Origin: Thiohalocapsa sp.
GTDB taxonomy: Bacteria; Pseudomonadota; Gammaproteobacteria; Chromatiales; Chromatiaceae
Reading direction: 5' to 3'
DNA length: 64,000 nucleotides
Assembly: GCA_028277725.1 (NCBI GenBank)
Contig: JANQFX010000088.1
Location: forward strand, 19,911-83,910
The translations under genes were made by a program, and so were the position numbers. Below, piece after piece: positions 60,544 to 64,000 of the stretch. The first letter of the stretch is position 1. Each line of letters starts with the position of its first letter. The notes under the pieces were generated by a model. It saw only the letters and a program-made list of their open reading frames with translations, had not been told where the DNA came from and searched no databases.

Positions 60544-61158
60544 ATGTGGCTCCTTGCCCACCGTCCCACCGCAGCCGGCATCGGCGCGCTGCTGCTCGGC
60601 CCGCTCATGCTCCTGGGAGCCGCACAAGCGCAAGCAGAAAGCTACGCGGACACGCCCTTCAAGCCGAACGCGGAGCCGGACGCCCCGACGAGCGTCAAGG
60701 AAGGCCGCAAGTGGCAGGAGGGCAGTGTCTCGCTGCCGGCCTGGCCACGCGACGGCGACCTCATCGAGCTGAAGCTCGATGGCCCCGAGCAGCCCCTGAC
60801 CCACTACCTCGACAAGCGCAGCCTCGCCACCGGCGGCGACGGCGTCGTCCGCTACACCCTGGTGAGCGAGTCCCGCTCCGGCGCCCGCAACCTCACCTTC
60901 GAGGGCATTCGCTGCACGCCCAGGGGCCGCTGGCGAACCTACGCCTACGGCATCGACGGCCGCTTCAAGCGCACCGGCGACGAAGAACCCTGGCAGACCA
61001 TCCCCGCGTCCCGCACAGACCAGCTGCGCTACGACCTGTGGCGCCACTACCTGTGCGTATCGCGCGCCTTTGAGCCGCGACCGACGCGCGACCAGATCCG
61101 CATGCTGAAGAATGGACGAGTACCCCGCGTGGACAATACCGGCTTCATCACCGACTGA
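60544..61158 (+). CDS. CNP1-like family exported protein
   Basis: A 204-residue protein with a signal peptide (about 1-31, ending AQAQA) and the CNP1-like domain (DFKEGRKWQEGSVSLP-type start, LRYDLWRHYLCVSRA end). The founding member is a neisserial antigen; function unknown. The start codon at 60544 is chosen for the signal peptide. Divergent from the gamma-CA gene. Confidence 0.8.
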   Translation: MWLLAHRPTAAGIGALLLGPLMLLGAAQAQAESYADTPFKPNAEPDAPTSVKEGRKWQEGSVSLPAWPRDGDLIELKLDGPEQPLTHYLDKRSLATGGDGVVRYTLVSESRSGARNLTFEGIRCTPRGRWRTYAYGIDGRFKRTGDEEPWQTIPASRTDQLRYDLWRHYLCVSRAFEPRPTRDQIRMLKNGRVPRVDNTGFITD

Positions 61159-61344
61159 GCCGATGCGGGGCGGGCCTCCTCGCCGTGCCATTCGCACAGG
61201 ATGGGCAGTTGAATCCAGCCCGCTGGCACCGACCATCGATGCCATTGATCGAAACCGCACGTGGCCGGCTCGGTCCGAGCGGTTGCCGCCCGTCGAGGCG
61301 CCCGCCGGGCCGCCCGCCAACCGATGACTCAGCCCGGAACACCC

Positions 61345-63423
61345 ATGACCAACCCGCTCCTCGAAGACCGCACCCTCCCCGACTTCGGCCGCATCCGCCC
61401 CGAGCACGTCGAACCCGCCGTGGACCAGCTCATCGCCGACGGCCGTGCGCTGGTGGCCGAACTGGCCGCGAAGGCCGACGAGGCCACCTGGGAGGGCTTC
61501 GTCGAGCGCATCGAGATCGAGGACGACCGTTTCTCCCGCGCCTGGGCGCCGGTGAGCCACCTCAACTCCGTCCTCAACTCCGACGAACTGCGAGCCGCCT
61601 ACAACGCCTGCCTGCCGAAGCTCTCCGAGTACGCCAGCGAGGTGGGCCAAAACGCGGACCTGTTCCGCGGCTATCAGCGCATCGCCGAGCGGCCGGACCT
61701 GAACCCCGCGCAGCGCAAGATGCTCGCCAACACCCTGCGCGACCTCCACCTGGCCGGCGTCGATCTGCCGGAAGACAAGAAGGCCCGTTACCGCGACATC
61801 AGCCAGTCCCTGAGCCGGCTGACCAACCAGTTCGCCGAGAACGTGCTCGACGCCACCAACGGCTGGCACAAGCACATCACCGACGAGTCCGCCCTCGCCG
61901 GTCTGCCCGACGCCGCCAAGGCCCTGGCCCGCCAGGCCGCCGCCGAGCGCAAGCTCGACGGTTGGGTGCTGACGCTCGATTTCCCGTCCTTCGAGCCCGT
62001 TATGAAGCACGCCGACGACCGCGCCCTGCGCCGCGAGGTCTACGAGGCCTTCAGCACCCGTGCATCCGACCAGGGTCCGCAGGCGGGCGGCTGGGACAAC
62101 ACCGCCGTGATGGAGGAAATCCTGGCCCTGCGCCACGAGCGGGCCCAGCTACTCGGCTTCGACAACTACGCCGAGCTGTCCCTGGCACCCAAGATGGCCC
62201 GCGACACCGACGAGGTCATGAGCTTCCTGAACGACCTCGCCGACCGCGCCATCCACCAGGCCCGCGCCGAGCTCCAGGAGCTGCGGGACTTCGCCCGCGA
62301 GACCGACGGCCTCGACGACCTCGCCCCCTGGGACCTCATGTATTACGGCGAGAAGCTACGGGTCGCGCGCTTCGACATCAGCGACGAGGATCTCAAGCCC
62401 TACTTCCCGCTGGAAGGCGTGATCAGCGGCATGTTCCGCGTCGCCGAACGCCTCTTCGACGTCCGCTTCGAACCCGCCGAGACCGACAACCTGTGGCACC
62501 CGGATGTGCGCCGCTATGTCGTCAAAGACACCGACGGCAGCCCGTGGGCAGAGTTCTACCTCGACCCCTTCGCCCGACAGAAGAAGCAGGGCGGCGCCTG
62601 GATGAACGGCGCCGTCAGCCGCATGGTCATGGGTGGGCGCAGCCAACAGCCCATCGCCTACCTGGTCTGCAACTTCACCCCGCCGGTGGACGGGCACCCG
62701 AGCCTGCTCACCCACCGCGAGGTCGAGACGCTGTTCCACGAGTTCGGCCACGGCCTGCACCACATGCTGACCCGCGTCGACTATCCGCCCGTGGCCGGCA
62801 TCCATGGCGTGCCCTGGGACGCCGTCGAGCTGCCGAGCCAGTTCCTCGAGAACTGGTGCTGGGAGCGCGAGTCGCTCGACCTCTTCGCACGCCACCACGA
62901 GACCGGCGAGCCCATCCCGGACGCGCTGTTCCAGCGCCTGCTCGACGCCAAACACTTCCAGTCGGCCATGCAGATGGTGCGCCAGCTGGAATTCGCACTC
63001 TTCGACTTCCGCATCCACCTGGAATACGACCCAGCCCGGGGAGCGCGCATCTACGAGATCCTGGATCAGGTGCGAGACCAGGTCGCGGCCCTCAAGCCGC
63101 CGGCCTGGAACCGCTTCCCGCACGGCTTCTCGCACATCTTCGCCGGCGGTTACGCGGCCGGCTACTTCAGCTACAAATGGGCCGAGGTGTTGTCCGCGGA
63201 TGCCTTCTCACTGTTCGAGGAGCGCGGCGTCTTCGACGCCGACACCGGCCACCGCTTCCGCGAGATCATCCTCGAGCGCGGCGGCAGCTCCGACGCCATG
63301 GAGCTCTTCACCACCTTCCGCGGCCGCGAGCCCAAGGTCGACGCCCTACTCCGCCACAGCGGCATCGGCACCCACCTGCAACCCGCGACGGACGCAGAAA
63401 CGGCTATCCAAGACGTTGCCTAA
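61345..63423 (+). CDS. prlC: Oligopeptidase A (M3 metallopeptidase)
   Basis: A 692-residue cytoplasmic zinc peptidase that degrades signal peptides and other oligopeptides. The zinc motif is HEFGH in VETLFHEFGHGLHHML, near residue 466, with the third ligand Glu in LPSQFLENWCWE. Start MTNPLLEDRTLPDF matches E. coli OpdA, so I prefer 61345 over the in-frame ATG at 61324. Full length. Confidence 0.95.
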   Translation: MTNPLLEDRTLPDFGRIRPEHVEPAVDQLIADGRALVAELAAKADEATWEGFVERIEIEDDRFSRAWAPVSHLNSVLNSDELRAAYNACLPKLSEYASEVGQNADLFRGYQRIAERPDLNPAQRKMLANTLRDLHLAGVDLPEDKKARYRDISQSLSRLTNQFAENVLDATNGWHKHITDESALAGLPDAAKALARQAAAERKLDGWVLTLDFPSFEPVMKHADDRALRREVYEAFSTRASDQGPQAGGWDNTAVMEEILALRHERAQLLGFDNYAELSLAPKMARDTDEVMSFLNDLADRAIHQARAELQELRDFARETDGLDDLAPWDLMYYGEKLRVARFDISDEDLKPYFPLEGVISGMFRVAERLFDVRFEPAETDNLWHPDVRRYVVKDTDGSPWAEFYLDPFARQKKQGGAWMNGAVSRMVMGGRSQQPIAYLVCNFTPPVDGHPSLLTHREVETLFHEFGHGLHHMLTRVDYPPVAGIHGVPWDAVELPSQFLENWCWERESLDLFARHHETGEPIPDALFQRLLDAKHFQSAMQMVRQLEFALFDFRIHLEYDPARGARIYEILDQVRDQVAALKPPAWNRFPHGFSHIFAGGYAAGYFSYKWAEVLSADAFSLFEERGVFDADTGHRFREIILERGGSSDAMELFTTFRGREPKVDALLRHSGIGTHLQPATDAETAIQDVA

Positions 63424-64000
63424 ACAACGTCTCGGAGCCGTCGGTCGGGCCGACGAAGGAGGCCCGACAACCCAGCATCGAAAGTCAGGCTGGCGATTGC
63501 GTAACCCGTCGATCAGAGGGTTACCGGTTTCTAATGTCGATACTCGGGCGGCGCCGTCGCGCGCTGCGGAGTCGACCTGGAGGTCGACCCTCCGGCCACC
63601 AGGCCCACGCACTCTGTCACCGGCTTTAGGATGGGCAACGCAAATCGTGTCCAGCGTGCAGACGGCTTGCGCTTAAGCCTCGTGGGCACGCTGCCGCTAT
63701 GCCCACCCTAGTGCAGCAGTACGAAAGTCTCGATACTGTTTGCTCGACAACGTGTCGCCCTGGAGTGCGACACTCCGGCCGGCGTCATGTCGGGGCCGGC
63801 GTGTCGACCTCCAGGCCGACACGAGTTTGCTCCGGGAGCCCGAACGGCCTCAGGATTTCCGCAGCGTTGCACGAGTGCAGCGTTTCATGAATAGGTGCGA
63901 ATTCGTAGATACTCTGTTCGCGCGCAAGTCCAAAGTGCCTCCAATCCATCGATTTGCTTTATGGCTCGCGCCTTGCACCCCTCCCGTGTGGGGGAGTGGA
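63424..64000. other. Non-coding end region with hairpins
   Basis: 577 bases without a convincing gene. GTCGGGCC/GGCCCGAC (63444-63468) and GTAACCC/GGGTTAC (63501-63524) are hairpins just after prlC and may help end its transcript. They are followed by three REP-like elements (listed separately). Confidence 0.45.
63571..63820. repeat. Cluster of REP-like hairpins
   Basis: Three related stem-loops: GTCGACCT/AGGTCGAC with a GG loop at 63571-63588, GTGTCGC/GCGACAC at 63752-63773, and GTGTCGACCT with AGGCCGACAC (one mismatch) from about 63801 to 63822. The shared core GTCGACCTCCAGG also occurs at 3876-3890. This resembles the mosaic REP clusters of other gammaproteobacteria. Confidence 0.6.

Noticed and set aside
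60298..62136. 612-codon minus-strand frame over the CNP1-like gene and the start of prlC
   Set aside because: It is antisense to two well-supported genes and shows no domain, so it is a shadow of their codon bias.

Overview
This 64-kb window is chromosomal DNA, rich in G+C, from a gammaproteobacterium. The gene set and gene order point that way: petABC next to sspA-sspB and a DegS/AlgW protease beside a NIF3-like gene (as in Pseudomonas), the rlmN-pilF-hisS-yfgM-bamB-der string, a MoxR/Bat operon, and small families typical of high-GC gammaproteobacteria (DUF2333, DUF3301, DUF6164, DUF6394, CNP1-like). Oxidase accessory and cytochrome genes (bc1 complex, cytochrome c4, Sco) indicate respiration. 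A heme oxygenase plus bacteriophytochrome indicate red-light sensing. A free-living Chromatiales/Ectothiorhodospiraceae-like bacterium is my best guess, but sequence reading alone cannot settle the genus. I saw no tRNA or rRNA gene, CRISPR array, prophage or intact insertion sequence.

Layout. 0.4-9.5 kb: a Tat-exported serine hydrolase, a DUF6164-type membrane protein, a periplasmic coiled-coil protein with a small Cys-rich partner, DUF2333, a DUF389 membrane protein with a short-chain dehydrogenase, an exported isoaspartyl methyltransferase and mannose-6-phosphate isomerase. 9.7-16.4 kb: a PBP1A-type penicillin-binding protein, a TetR remnant, a DUF971 protein, ferrochelatase, and an unknown protein coupled to hemerythrin. 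16.6-22.3 kb: a K+ channel with its DUF6394 neighbour, a hydrolase, an RNA-binding RRM protein, and a junction region (20.7-21.3 kb) with REP-like DNA, an 8-bp tandem repeat, a LexA-like gene fragment and one copy of a 34-bp dispersed repeat; then YqiA. 22.3-26.1 kb: TraB-family, lipoprotein, AI-2E-family permease and DUF3301. 26.1-32.5 kb: sspB, sspA, petC, petB, petA, NIF3-like, algW/degS.

32.5-40.1 kb is one tightly overlapping operon on the minus strand: moxR, DUF58, DUF4381, batA, batB/C, batD. 40.5-43.6 kb: heme oxygenase, a phytochrome consisting only of its photosensory module, and mtgA, all in one direction. 43.8-46.3 kb: gatB (no gatC/gatA beside it) and a DHH-family protein. 46.7-53.4 kb: rlmN, pilF, hisS, yfgM, bamB, der, without the rodZ and ispG that often lie between pilF and hisS. 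53.5-58.8 kb: a deacetylase-like protein, a 55-residue lipoprotein, thiopurine methyltransferase, an exported methyltransferase, a lytic transglycosylase, a zinc-ribbon protein and cytochrome c4. 58.9-63.4 kb: Sco, gamma-carbonic anhydrase, CNP1-like protein and oligopeptidase A. The last 577 bases hold a cluster of REP-like hairpins.

Much of the window serves the cell envelope (PBP1A, MtgA, lytic transglycosylase, BamB, YfgM, AlgW, Bat proteins) and electron transfer (bc1, c4, Sco, ferrochelatase). The least ordinary items are the output-less phytochrome, two methyltransferases that appear to be exported, the 34-bp repeat abutting two stop codons, and three gene remnants (TetR, LexA, membrane tail).
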